Positions 41,241 through 51,008 of a stretch of 64,000 nt of DNA are shown piece by piece. The notes beneath the pieces were generated by a model, which had not been told where the DNA came from, searched no databases, and saw nothing but the letters and a program-made list of their open reading frames with translations. Positions within the stretch are counted from its first letter, which is position 1. Each line of letters opens with the position of its first letter. Both the position numbers and the translations under genes were made by a program. The DNA lies in assembly GCA_019137255.1 (NCBI GenBank), contig WPDH01000135.1, positions 186,001 through 250,000 on the forward strand, given 5' to 3'. This DNA comes from Corinectria fuckeliana (Eukaryota; Ascomycota; Sordariomycetes; Hypocreales; Nectriaceae).

Positions 41241-41580
41241 TTACCACGTCTCTTCTTTTAAGGATTGGAATATACGCTTCATAAAGATAAAGTCAGTCAT
41301 TTTCTCAGGCTGCGAAAGTGCATGTCGCCCACAAACCTGAAGTGCATCGACCTGACGGCTTTTTATCACGATTATGTATATACCAAGCCGAGCCTTAAGA
41401 AATGTCAGTAGGTCGATCTAACGGAAAATGGTGACATACATGGATCTGGTATCCTTCGATGAATTGTTTGATGGTCGTCATGAAACTCCTAATCTCGGAA
41501 GTTCCCGCAGATTCAGGGTGAATACTAACCCGAGCACCGTCCTCTAGGCTCTCCCATTTTAATCCACGATGACGCAGCAT
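41241..41580 (-). CDS. Small hypothetical protein, copy 2 of the duplicated family
   Basis: 77 residues from three exons: 41440-41580, 41337-41393 and 41241-41276. The introns (46 and 60 bases) interrupt the coding sequence at the same places as in the copy at 34273-34673. The core aligns clearly: RGLKWESLEDGARVS ... SEIRSFMTTI ... YQIH, then ARLGIYIIVIKSRQVDALQ. The proline-rich N-terminus of copy 1 is missing here, so this copy may be shortened or may use an upstream exon I cannot see. No known domain, no signal peptide. It lies opposite in direction to copy 1, and the two flank the subtilase / C2H2 / gasdermin relic cluster. Confidence 0.55.
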
Positions 41581-41960
41581 CTTAGAGTTTAAAGACAAGA
41601 GTGTTGGATTTAATGTACGAAATCGTTGATAAGTGCTTCAAAATCGAGCGATGCTTAACAGACACATGGCAGTCTATAAATAAGCAATAGACTTGGGTGA
41701 TTTATAACCAATCTTCTTTTCGGTGAGAAAGTCTAGTTCTTTGAAATGGTGATTAACTTACAGGAGGTGTGTTAGTCCCTCGACTGATTAATTTGAATCA
41801 CGTAAACCACTCACTGCTACTCCATGTGCGTCTATGAATAGATCAACGTCAACAGGTTGACGAGAACTCTTCTCACTAAACAGGGAAACTTTTAACACAG
41901 ATTAGGCAATACAGGCGACATTGAATCAAATCAAAACGTCAGAGGTTGGCAAGGACATAC
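41581..41960. other. Non-coding gap
   Basis: 380 bases between the small gene and the xylanase relic. No C-terminal GH10 exon could be found here, so the relic is 3'-truncated. Confidence 0.45.
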
Positions 41961-42650
41961 ATTACTAAAGGCCTCCCTCTGCCATGTTAGATTTGTCTTG
42001 TTGACCTGCAGTTCGGTTCTCACGTCTAACTCAGTCAACGCCACTTGAACACCCGCTCTCATATAGCCTTTCACCACAGATATCTGGTCGTCAAAACTCG
42101 GCGCCTTGTGTGCAAATATATACGCTTGCATGCCGATTCATGAATCTTGATCCCCTCCTTTTAGAGCATCTTGACAATCTTGATAGCTCCTCCTGGCTTT
42201 GCGATTGGTGACTCGAGGTTGTAGTCGTTATAGTGCAGCTTCGAATGCGGATCACCTTTACGAGCTTCCCGGAAGGCAAGTTTGATGTTCTCTTCTCCTA
42301 GCACCTTGTCAAAAGAAGACTCTTGGTAGGTGCCGTCTTCCTTCAAGGTCTCACTGACAACATCCTAGGCGTAGCATCGGCCCCTCCAGTGTCCAGCAAC
42401 TTTTTTAACATGCTTTTGTACAACGTTAGTCAGGGGCTTTGGGAGTTTAGTCCATTGGTCAGTGTGGTCTAGCAAAATTCACGGGTGTCCCTTAGAATGG
42501 CATCGTATCGTGGGTAGACATCTTTACAACCAGCTCGCTCCCGTTGACCCGGCGAGTCGGTTGCTACTCCGATATATTCTGGCCCGGCTTTCTTAACCCA
42601 TAAGTCAAGCTGTGCCGATGCAGGGGTAAAGGTGCTGCGAGCAGTGGAAG
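41961..42650 (-). pseudogene. GH10 endo-1,4-beta-xylanase relic
   Basis: Recognisable GH10 pieces in order on the minus strand: the start of the catalytic domain (ASAQLDLWVKKAGPEYIGVATD); after an internal deletion, HVKKVAGHWRGRCYA followed by a stop at 42365-42367 where the family has Trp (TGG to TAG); DVVSETLKEDGTY (the acid/base Glu kept, the usual Asn before it changed to Ser); and VLGEENIKLAFREARKGDPH with HYNDYNLES. A stop at 42161-42163 (CAA to TAA) and a one-base loss just after it follow. Then MQAYIFAHKAPSF and VALTELDVR, which still has the nucleophile Glu. The last piece ends at a GTATGT donor at 41960. Both stops are RIP-type transitions. A secreted xylan-degrading enzyme was lost here. 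Confidence 0.85.
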
Positions 42651-43018
42651 TGTTAGGTATTCGGCCAGCATTGTGTATTGATGATCGTGCCAAAGAAATA
42701 TTATTGAATAAGATTCTTATACGTGCATGAAAGGTCTGTCTCTGTGACGCAAACATTTGAACAAGAAAAAGCCTAGATATCATATATACATGTAAGTTTG
42801 TTGGAAGTTCTAACTATAAGCCTCCTCTGATAGCTCCTTTAGAAGCCATGCTCTAGTCAACACACACAAATAATGTACTTGAAGTGCTTTCTTCTGAATA
42901 TGTCTCGCCTAGCAAGTCGGCTCTCTCCTCGTTTCATGTTTAATGTGGCTGCCTTCTTGACAGAAAGCTACAATAACTGCACCCGCCGCAGATTTAGTGT
43001 CTAGCAATGCGACCGTTG
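42651..43018. other. Non-coding gap
   Basis: About 370 bases with the 3' flank of the kinase-like gene and the decayed 5' end of the xylanase relic. No other feature. Confidence 0.45.
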
Positions 43019-43972
43019 TTAAGAAACCTCATACAAATCGTTCCAAAACAGTATGTCCTGTAGTCGCTCCTCTGGGAGATCTAGCGCGGCAAAGCTTTTC
43101 CGTTTGGGGGTCCGGATCTCGACATGGACTCGGCCAGCCGTCTTCCAACCGAAAAACCCAGACATTTCCCAATCTACAAGAGCAACAATTTTGTCATTGT
43201 CGACAATGGTATTAGAAAGAGAGAAGTCGTTGTGCATGAAACAAAGGTCGGCATCTTTGTTCTGGTCTGAGAAGATAATGTCCCTTTCAAGACTTTGGAT
43301 GCCCTTGTGGTGGACAGGATCCGGGTCTGGCACAGCATATGAACGTTCTTTCTGCTCCGGTGGCGGCTTTGCCTGGGAGAGCTGCCGCAAGATATGCCGA
43401 GCCTGGTCCTTGAAAGCCTGTTTTTGAGATTTGGAGATGTACTGCCATGCAATGTTGAGGCCAACTCCAGGAATTCTCTCTTGAATGAAGACTTGGCGAC
43501 CGTTGATCTAAAGAGGCATAGACAATTAGCAGCAAACGAGGAACAAGGCATCAACGTAACCCACCTTTCCAGTAAAGTATATTGATGGAACTTTCACATC
43601 TTGAAGGAGTTCTTTGGCTATTTTTGTCGCCACGATCTCGTTCGCATCGGCGAATGAGTAGTCGCGGCTTGAACGTCGGCCTTGCAGAGACTCTCGGAGA
43701 TGGCTTGACTTGACAATGACTTTTCCGACGGCGAAAACATCACGACCACCATCTACATTGTCGTAAATTCTATTCGAAGGGTTGCAAAGAGCCAAGACAG
43801 ACGTCCAGTATTCAACAGACTGAGTAGAGGTGGAGTTGATGTGCTCAGGGTCGGGACAAAAGTCATCTGGCCTGGGACAGTACCGGCCGTACAAAGGTTC
43901 GGCGGCGTACCGATCGCGAGGCGGAATGCTGTCCGGATTCGCCTCGTAGGGGTTGATACCGGAGCTCTGCAT
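43019..43972 (-). CDS. APH-family phosphotransferase (protein-kinase-like fold)
   Basis: 298 residues from exons 43565-43972 and 43019-43507, joined across a 57-base phase-0 intron. Marks of the aminoglycoside-phosphotransferase/choline-kinase fold: the Lys-bearing strand VFAVGKVIVKSSH, a Glu helix ANEIVATKIAKELL, VPSIYFTGK, the hinge-side QVFIQERIPGVGLNIAW, the catalytic loop CFMHNDFSLSNTIVD (His-x-Asp ... Asn) and the metal-binding VALVDWEMSGFFGW. Fungal members of this expanded family phosphorylate unknown small molecules; true antibiotic resistance is not implied. The N-terminus (NPYEANPDSIPPRDRYAAEP) is typical of the fungal subgroup. An open frame reaches further upstream to 44141 with a basic KKRKF motif, so a longer form cannot be ruled out. 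Confidence 0.82.
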
Positions 43973-46174
43973 GATGAGCTACAGTGGATGTTTGTGCAGG
44001 TGACTCGGGGAATTTTCTCTTCTTGCTGACGGGTTGCGTGTTAGCTGGCTCGATCTCAGGGGTGGAACCAGGTGCAACCAATTGGATCCCGAGGGATGCC
44101 TCGGCGTGCTCGGGCACACTCAGACAAGATGTTGGCGCCAATTATCCACGATAACACCAATCAAGTGCCAGGTGCGGAGACTTAGGGCTAGGCTGCCAAT
44201 GCTGAACGACCAACTGAAGAAGCGTAGCCAATCAACCATAAGGCATGCTATTAGCAGAGGCTTACTTCGGGGTTGACGCCCAAATTGAAAATAACCAACG
44301 ACCAACATCACTACGAACTACCAATAAAGGACAACGATGATTCCACAAATGACCTCATTACTAACAACTAGTCAGTGATACAGATGATTGTTCCCTGCTG
44401 GGGGAAAGGCAGTGCATCGATGACTAGGTATGTCCAATGGGTGCCCCATGCCTGTATCAACATTGCCGCCTACATTCGGAAATGTACCGCTTAGGCCTAC
44501 ATGCTGGACCAACAACGAGGCGATGTCGATACCACCCATAGATGTACAATACTGGATCCTTTGCTGCGAGATCAAGTATAAAGCCCCACGATTACTCGCT
44601 GTTTTACGATTATCGCAAAAGTGGTGCAGCTCTCGACAACTACCTCCTTCACCTTTTCAATAGCTACCTTCTAGAATCTCTTGTTCCCCGAACTCGCCTT
44701 ACTCTCCTCCATTTATCGAGAACCCATACGAAATGGCTGATCGCTGTCCTGTTTGCAACGGTTGGATGAACACCACCAAGGGGGGACCTCACTCTTGCCC
44801 TGGAGGCGGCTCTAGGGCCAGGTTCGAGCCGAGTGAGCTAGGCGACCACTGCATTGAGGATACTGCGCCCCAGCTCGTCGTCGTGTCTAATTAACCTTTA
44901 GAAACTGTCGACGTAAGTGGTTCCTCTCATTAACGAAAGTTGGGCGGCTATTAATCTTCGAACAAATATAGAACTCGCATGTTACAGATGTTGGTGGCCC
45001 TGGGCATGTGTGGAGTTAGGTTCGTGTGTTTGAACAGATTGAGAAATTACGGGCGGTAGTAGACTATGTATATTCACTAAGTACTTCAATATAAGACCTC
45101 TGCCATCACATTAACGTTCAAACCCCACTCTAGCTCTTGATGTTACCTCTACATTGAAACTCCTGCGCTGCCGATCCCATATTTTGACTTCTGAGGACAC
45201 CGTCCATAATTGTTTAGAGGAAACCGGAAATGATCAGAAAAAATTTGAGAGTGCGAGGGGGCTGAAGGAAGAAATGTCAGTAGCGACACCCTTAACTACA
45301 GCGCCAGTGTTGTCTTTTATTCCCGAATCGTCTACATGTTTTGTATCTATGTGACGTATGGATCCTAGCGGAGCCTATAAGAAACTTCATTCGACTCTTT
45401 TGATCTTCTCAAGGCCTTTTTCTTGCGACTGCACATTCATTCTCCGGTATTTGATCAGTCTTAGATATGTTCATGTGGGAGGGCACCAAGTCCGACCACT
45501 GAGCGGATCTCCTATTTGAAGCCGGTCTGCAATGTACGCTCCTGCTAACCGCCCTAGATAGCCAATTTTCGTTCACGCAGATTAATGGTGAGTGTGCGCT
45601 AGTTAACCAAAACGATTCCCATTAGAAGCTCTATGGGTTTATTTTCCTATTATTAGACGCGTACATGCCTCCAAGGGACTGTGCCCCAATGCAAGCAGGA
45701 CAACATATGCCACCCCTAAAGCAGCGATAAACACGAGACTGCCTGAGCCAAATGAATAGGCAAGGTGTGAAGGGGGATGCGCATAAATAGACTGACGCCC
45801 TTGAAGATGAGGAGGAGATTGAACGACTCTTGGTAGGAAGGTTCGCGAGTAAAGCCGTCGCAGCTGAATTGGAGCAGTCAGTTCAGCGTTGTGAGGATAT
45901 CAGAGTATGCCTACGTCATTCCTGAGACGTTCTGAGTAAAGTTCGTGAGATATGAAGGAAGATATTTATCTACGTACCAGCCAAATCCGGGCTCCTTCGG
46001 CCGGTAAACATCAGCCGAGGGACCTCTCTTGAGGACTTTAATAGCATCCCCCACAAAGGACAGAGTGCTATTGAGATATGCAGTATAAAGGCTAGTGCGT
46101 TTCAGTGTCTAAAACAGCCTTGGAAACAGAAGGAAGCAAATGCGATGGGCGCGTGGAGGCATCCGAAGAGTTGC
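43973..46174. other. Gene-poor region
   Basis: 2.2 kb without a confident gene. A 53-residue frame at 44733-44894 carries a CPVC pair and a second Cys/His cluster and is listed separately. The rest shows only short chance frames. Confidence 0.4.
44733..44894 (+). CDS. Possible small Cys-containing protein
   Basis: ATG-initiated 53-residue frame with CPVCNGW near the start and HSCPGG and HCIED further on, spacing that could hold one zinc. No homologue is recognised, no signal peptide is present, and a chance frame is a real possibility. Confidence 0.25.
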   Translation: MADRCPVCNGWMNTTKGGPHSCPGGGSRARFEPSELGDHCIEDTAPQLVVVSN

Positions 46175-46455
46175 TGATCGGGCCGTGAATTCAAGCTTCT
46201 TACTATAGTATTTGCTTTATTGCAATCCTAATTTACTAATAACTTAGGTAATACTCCAACTCTTTAACACTTAATTTCCAACAGCTTAATGCTCCAATAT
46301 CCTAATATCGTAGAGCCTTATTGCCCTAACTGCTCTATCATTATTATTAGCAACACTATATATAGAGAGAAGATAAGAGTGAAAGCCTAAGTAAGCTTAT
46401 ATCATGTAATGCACAGCCCGACTGAAAACATCATACAACCCGAATAGCACAACTC
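46175..46455. mobile_element. MITE-like element, copy C
   Basis: The right end (reverse complement GAGTTGTGCTATTCGGGTTG, then the inner block CAGTCGGGCTGTG) matches copy B over about 45 bases. The left end retains only the inner block (GATCGGGCCGTGAATT). The interior is AT-rich with repeated CCTAAT/TTAATAC words also found in copy D. Confidence 0.65.
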
Positions 46456-46709
46456 CACCCGAAACGTATGCTAGGAAGTAACCGTCATGCCTTGGCGGGA
46501 TAGCTCAGGCCAAATACACGGACATCCAACCAGCAGAAACAAATACAGGGAGTATCTGTCGGCTGCCCAAGCTTTGTTTCAGGCTGGGTAATGAGATTTC
46601 ATAATTTAAAGAGGAAGCAAATGGATTCAGCTACAAATGGTGCCTTTTCTAACGCGTCTTCCGTCGGGTCAACATATGATATTCAAATATCTAGACATTC
46701 GCGTACTTT

Positions 46710-47716
46710 CTAAATGACTGGAGCATCAGAGAACCCCGCTACCGTTTTAGATACCGATGCGATACAAGAAGGCATGAGCAAACTGTTTCCTTCCTGGGCC
46801 GGGTCCCTGATAAACCAGACAATGAGCTTCTTCAAGAACCCACTCATACCTAGGGTCTCGATGCCTCCCCGCATTGCCACCATATTTGCAGCCGCCTGCG
46901 AATGCTGCTGCGTTGCAGCTCGGTCACCGGCCAGAGTCTACTTCATTCGTCAGTCTCTTGTCCTTTTCGGCGAAACAGGCCTTTTGAGCGCGAGGCAAGG
47001 CTCACAGCTTCAGACGCCAATACAAGCGTCTTCGTGATAGTGACATCGCTGACCATGCTGCCTTCTGTCTCCAAAGCTGTTTTCAGCGCTGCAATGCATT
47101 GGCCTTTATACTGCAACGCAGTTGTGGAGTAGAACTCTGTGTGCTGGAAATTGGCCAGGTTTCGACAGGAAGCAAGGAAGAGAGTGGCTAGCATGCCCGC
47201 GTCTGTTGAGGCCATATGGACCCAGTGCGTTGCCATCCCCTGGCGGAATTCGGCTTCGTCCGCGGCAGATTTTAGGGGGTAGCAAGTTACAACATGTAGC
47301 ACTACATGCCTTACAACTGCGGGGTGTCAGACTATATTGGAAACTCCAGGGGTAGAGCTAGGTCAGGGAAAGGGCTAGGATTAGGACATACAGTGATCAA
47401 GAAGAAAGCTTTCGAACTTGGTGACCTTGCGAACAAAGGCGTCGAACGGATCGCTTCTTGCCGCACCCAGTGCTGTTGTAATAGAGCCACTCGTGAACAT
47501 GTTAGACTGGCGGGAGTGTTTTAACCGGTGGACAGGTTCTTGGGCAAGTGACACTTGCGTGTCTTTCACTTTGCCTTCTTGATACTGAACGACTCTCTGT
47601 TGCCGGGCACGAGAATTCTTGGCGGCGTGGGACCGGACTTGGCGCTTCCATGACGCCGCATCTTGCGGATGAGATAACTGAACGAATTGGAATTCGTCTT
47701 TCTTGGGGCCGGCCAT
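46710..47716 (-). CDS. Fungal-specific transcription-factor-domain protein without zinc cluster
   Basis: 273 residues from three exons: 47392-47716, 47006-47316 and 46710-46895. The introns are 75 and 110 bases; both joins keep frame, and the second removes an in-frame stop at 46943. The N-terminus MAGPKKDEFQFVQLSHPQD ... SWKRQVRSHAAKNSRARQQ is the usual start of a fungal family with a Fungal_trans_2-like domain, in which a short basic segment replaces the Zn2Cys6 cluster. It is followed by FDAFVRKVTKFESFLLDH, MATHWVHMASTDAGMLATLFLASC and, in exon 3, AAANMVAMRGGIETLGMSGFLKKLIVWF. Relatives usually continue for 100 or more residues after this point, so the C-terminus is short, either a natural variant or truncated. 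Role unknown; regulatory by family. Confidence 0.72.
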
Positions 47717-48456
47717 TGATGAAAGCCGACTTCGTAGTAGCTTGGTATGGTGCCAAGCGATGCGTATTCCTGATCCGGATTCCGGAGATTGGAGCCCAGC
47801 TGTCAGCCAACCAGGGAGTCGGTGTCTCAATGTCAGTTGCTCAAGGAGGAAATGACTCGACTGTCAGCTGGTTCAAGGCTATCATGAAAGGACGTCAAGC
47901 AGATTATTGAGTTGAAAAGGACAAGACAACGGGTCCCTTTGGAGTCCGTGAGGCGTGATGGATATTAGCGGAAGTAAGCAGACTAGTGGTAAAGTCCGCT
48001 CCGAACTCCGCTCTTGTACGGATGCCAAGACTTGCATTTTCCTAATTCATCTTAGGCCGGGCCGTGGGCCGCCACAATTGTCGAGCCACTTCACCCAAAG
48101 TAGCAAACGCTCGATTCATGACGGTGACTACGGGACAGCTGGGCAGGGTTGACATTGGTAGAAAGGATGAAACTGCATTGAATGTCTTATCTGGGAGTTA
48201 CACCGGGGCTGAAAATTTCAGAATCTCGTCAGCCGGAGCCCATGTCTTCTGTTCTACTTAAAAGCGCGTGTTGCCGGTCCAGAGGTAGACTGTCGAGACA
48301 CATAATTCAGATTCATCTTGCCAGCGGCTTAATTACCCGCCACCGTTTTACAACTACCGACAAACCCCTCGGTAGAAAATTTTCCGACCTGGTTTGATCT
48401 CAAGTTTCGTTGTTGGGTATACTGGAATCTTCAAGGCACAGTTTGAAGCTGTCGAA
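47717..48456. promoter_or_regulatory. Divergent intergenic region
   Basis: 740 bases between the TF-domain gene (leftward) and the SDR gene (rightward). No repeat or other gene was seen. Confidence 0.4.
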
Positions 48457-49649
48457 ATGCCTAAAGGATGGGACCCTCGCTCGGACATGCCCGACTTGAA
48501 AGGAAAAGTGGCAGTGGTGACCGGAGGAAAGTGAGTCTCATAGTCTACTATCTCTAATTCATGACCGAGTGCTGATTGGATCCTTTTTTAGTGCTGGCAT
48601 CGGCCTCCAGACCGTCAAGCACTTGGCCTCAAAGGGAGCCAAGGTCTACTTCACTGCCAGAGATGAGGCCAAGGCCACATATACGATCAACTTTGTCCTT
48701 TCGCAAGCAACTGGAGTCTCTAAAGATCAATTAATCTGGTTGGTTCTGGACCTCAGCAATATCCAGAGCGTGATGCACGCGATTGAAGAGCTGAAGGCGA
48801 AGGAGCAGAAAGTCGACATTCTAGGTGTGTATTACCGAAAACATGTGAAACGCGAACTGCCTAACGCTTACACACACTTCAATCTAAGTCAACAACGCAG
48901 GAACAGTCCTGAACAAGTTTGAGACCACAGATAATGGGTGGGAAATGGCTATGGCTGTTTGGTACGGAGGACGAATCCATTCCCACAGAAGTAACGCTGA
49001 CATTTGCAGCCACATCGGACACTTCGTCTTCACCAACGGCATTCTTCCGCTCCTTAAAAGGGCCGCAGCCAACAAGGAAGCGGATGTGCGAATCGTCACT
49101 ATCTCTTCCGCCGTCCAATCCGTGTTTTTCCCGCCGAATTATCAGTTCGACTTCACGTCGCCGGCATTTCTCTCTGGAGCCTTGCCTTATGAGCCTTGGC
49201 AGTGGCGCTACCTTCAGAAGCCCTTGTTCAACGCAGACATGATGCGCTACAGCCTAGCCAAGCTAGCCAATTTCATCTTTGCCCAGGAGCTCCAACGGCG
49301 TCTGGACAAACAAGGCTCATCGATCATCTCGGTTTCTGTGCACCCCGGAAGCGTCAGGAGCGCCAAGGCCCTCGACATCTTCAGCATTGCCTTGAAGCCT
49401 GTCATGCGAAGGATCATGGTGACGGAAGACGAGGGCTCTTTCACCCTCCTGTTTGCGGCCACTGCTAAGGAAGTACGAGAGAACCCCGACGCATTTAAGG
49501 GGAAGTATCTAGAGCCGGTCGGGGAGGTGAGGCCAGGCCATGTGGTGGGGAATGACGAGAAGCAAGTACGGGGGCTGTGGGATAACACATCCAAGGAGGT
49601 CAACAAGCTACTCGCAAAGGAAGGGTATGCGCCACTGCTGGAGTGGTGA
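48457..49649 (+). CDS. Short-chain dehydrogenase/reductase (retinol-dehydrogenase/WWOX-like)
   Basis: NAD(P)-dependent oxidoreductase, 339 residues from four exons: 48457-48530, 48592-48824, 48889-48961 and 49010-49649. The introns are 61, 64 and 48 bases, and all joins are in frame. The cofactor motif KVAVVTGGNAGIG is made across the first splice. NNAG is made across the second. The third splice joins WEMAMAV to HIGHFVFTNGILPLL. The catalytic Ser lies in IVTISSAV and Tyr/Lys in YSLAKLANF. The C-terminal part (VHPGSVRS ... LFAATAKEVRENPDAFKGKYLEPVGE) is typical of fungal SDRs close to retinol dehydrogenases. Cytosolic by sequence; substrate unknown. The start ATG gives the usual lead MPKGWDPRSDMPDLKGK. 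Confidence 0.92.
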
Positions 49650-50247
49650 AGTTGGTATGCAGTATGGTTGCACCTTAGCTTGACTCCGCCAATAGTGTAG
49701 TGCAACAACTAAGATTCAAAAGTCCAAAAATCTCACTGACTGAATCGCTTGCTTGCTAGCTAGCTAGCTATTTTACTCACTGAATAACTGACTAAGTGAA
49801 TGACCGACTGACTGAGTGTCTGACTGACTGAGTGACTGAATGACTGAATGACTGACTAGCTAATTAACTGACTGATTGACGCTTAGGAACAGCGATTTGG
49901 GGTTACTTGAGTACATCCTTACTATAGTCAACTCGAGTGACGGAAGAGACTTACCCCAGCGAACGCCGCTGATCATGCCACACGACCAGGTCGGTACAAC
50001 TGTTTCGAGCTGCTAGCAGACTAGTTCTATGTAAACAAAAAGGTTTAGTTTGGCTAGACAGCCGTGACTATCTGACTAACAGAGTAAGCAAAGTTAACGA
50101 TATGGATGTCAGAAGCGATATGGTCGGCTTCTTACTTCTGTTAGAATGAAGTGCTACACAGACATGAAAGCTGTGCCACGGTGTAGTCTGGGTTCCCCTC
50201 TAACCCTCGCAGAGAAATGCCCAAATGAGTCGTCTGAGAAATAGCAG
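49650..50247. other. Non-coding region with TGAC-type microsatellites
   Basis: After the SDR gene a run of CTAG (about 49754-49770) and imperfect TGAC/TGAG tetranucleotides (about 49776-49880) resembles the internal repeats of the foldback element at 35.4 kb. It may be a relic of the same element. Confidence 0.5.
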
Positions 50248-50761
50248 ATGCTTGAGAGGCGATTTCCTGGACATTTACTCATTTACTCAACGATTAGAGA
50301 AATATTAATAGGCTTGCAGAGTTCCATACTCAAAAGGGCATACGCCGAGACCTTTATCCAGTTCTTGGGCAGTCACGGCGAGAACATGAACTTCCGCAAC
50401 CTATACGGCTTGACTCCACTTCACCACGCGTGCTACGATCATTTCTGGAACGTCATGTTTCTGCTTCACGCCGGGGCCAGCCCAAACATAACCGTTTGGA
50501 CGCTCACCGCTGCACATTGCCTCCCGTTGGAACCACTCTGTGAGCGCTGAAATGGCCGCTAAACTCCTTATATCTCGCCCGTCGATTCCCGTCAGTTTTA
50601 CTGAAAGGCACAATGATCTCAGAGGAGCCTGTCCATCAATGATGCTATTCGAAATATATGCAGCCAGGTGTCAGAGGCAGCCTAAAGACAGCAACAATCA
50701 TTTTTCACGTCTCCCAAAAACCTCAGCTCGAGTAAAGAAACACCGGAAAGTTCAACTCTAA
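50248..50761 (+). pseudogene. Ankyrin-repeat protein relic (frameshifted)
   Basis: One clear ankyrin repeat (NLYGLTPLHHACYDHFWNVMFLLHAGASPN) is followed, after a change of frame near 50500, by RSPLHIASRWNHSVSAEMAA and KLLISR, the next repeat. The frame change and the lack of further repeats mark it as a fragment of a larger ankyrin protein of the kind abundant in fungal accessory regions. Confidence 0.65.
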
Positions 50762-51008
50762 ACTTCATTGTTGGTCAATGGTTGGCTTAACGTACTGCGC
50801 AGCCGCTGGTAATGGCTATTTTCCCAAGTCCAGAGAGAGGATGAGTGCGGGGCGACTGTAATGCACCCAGAAACAAAGTTGGAGATGCTGATTTGATGTC
50901 TTGTTGAGCGAATACGACGCTGTTATGGATTTTTACACTGCACTTAATCTGGACCTTCCTGCTAGCCTGCACCGGGACAATAGGTCAATCATAGTAAAGT
51001 ACTTAAAA

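Noticed and set aside
43019..43972. Antibiotic resistance gene
   Set aside because: The APH fold is an expanded fungal family with mostly unknown small-molecule substrates; nothing points to aminoglycosides.
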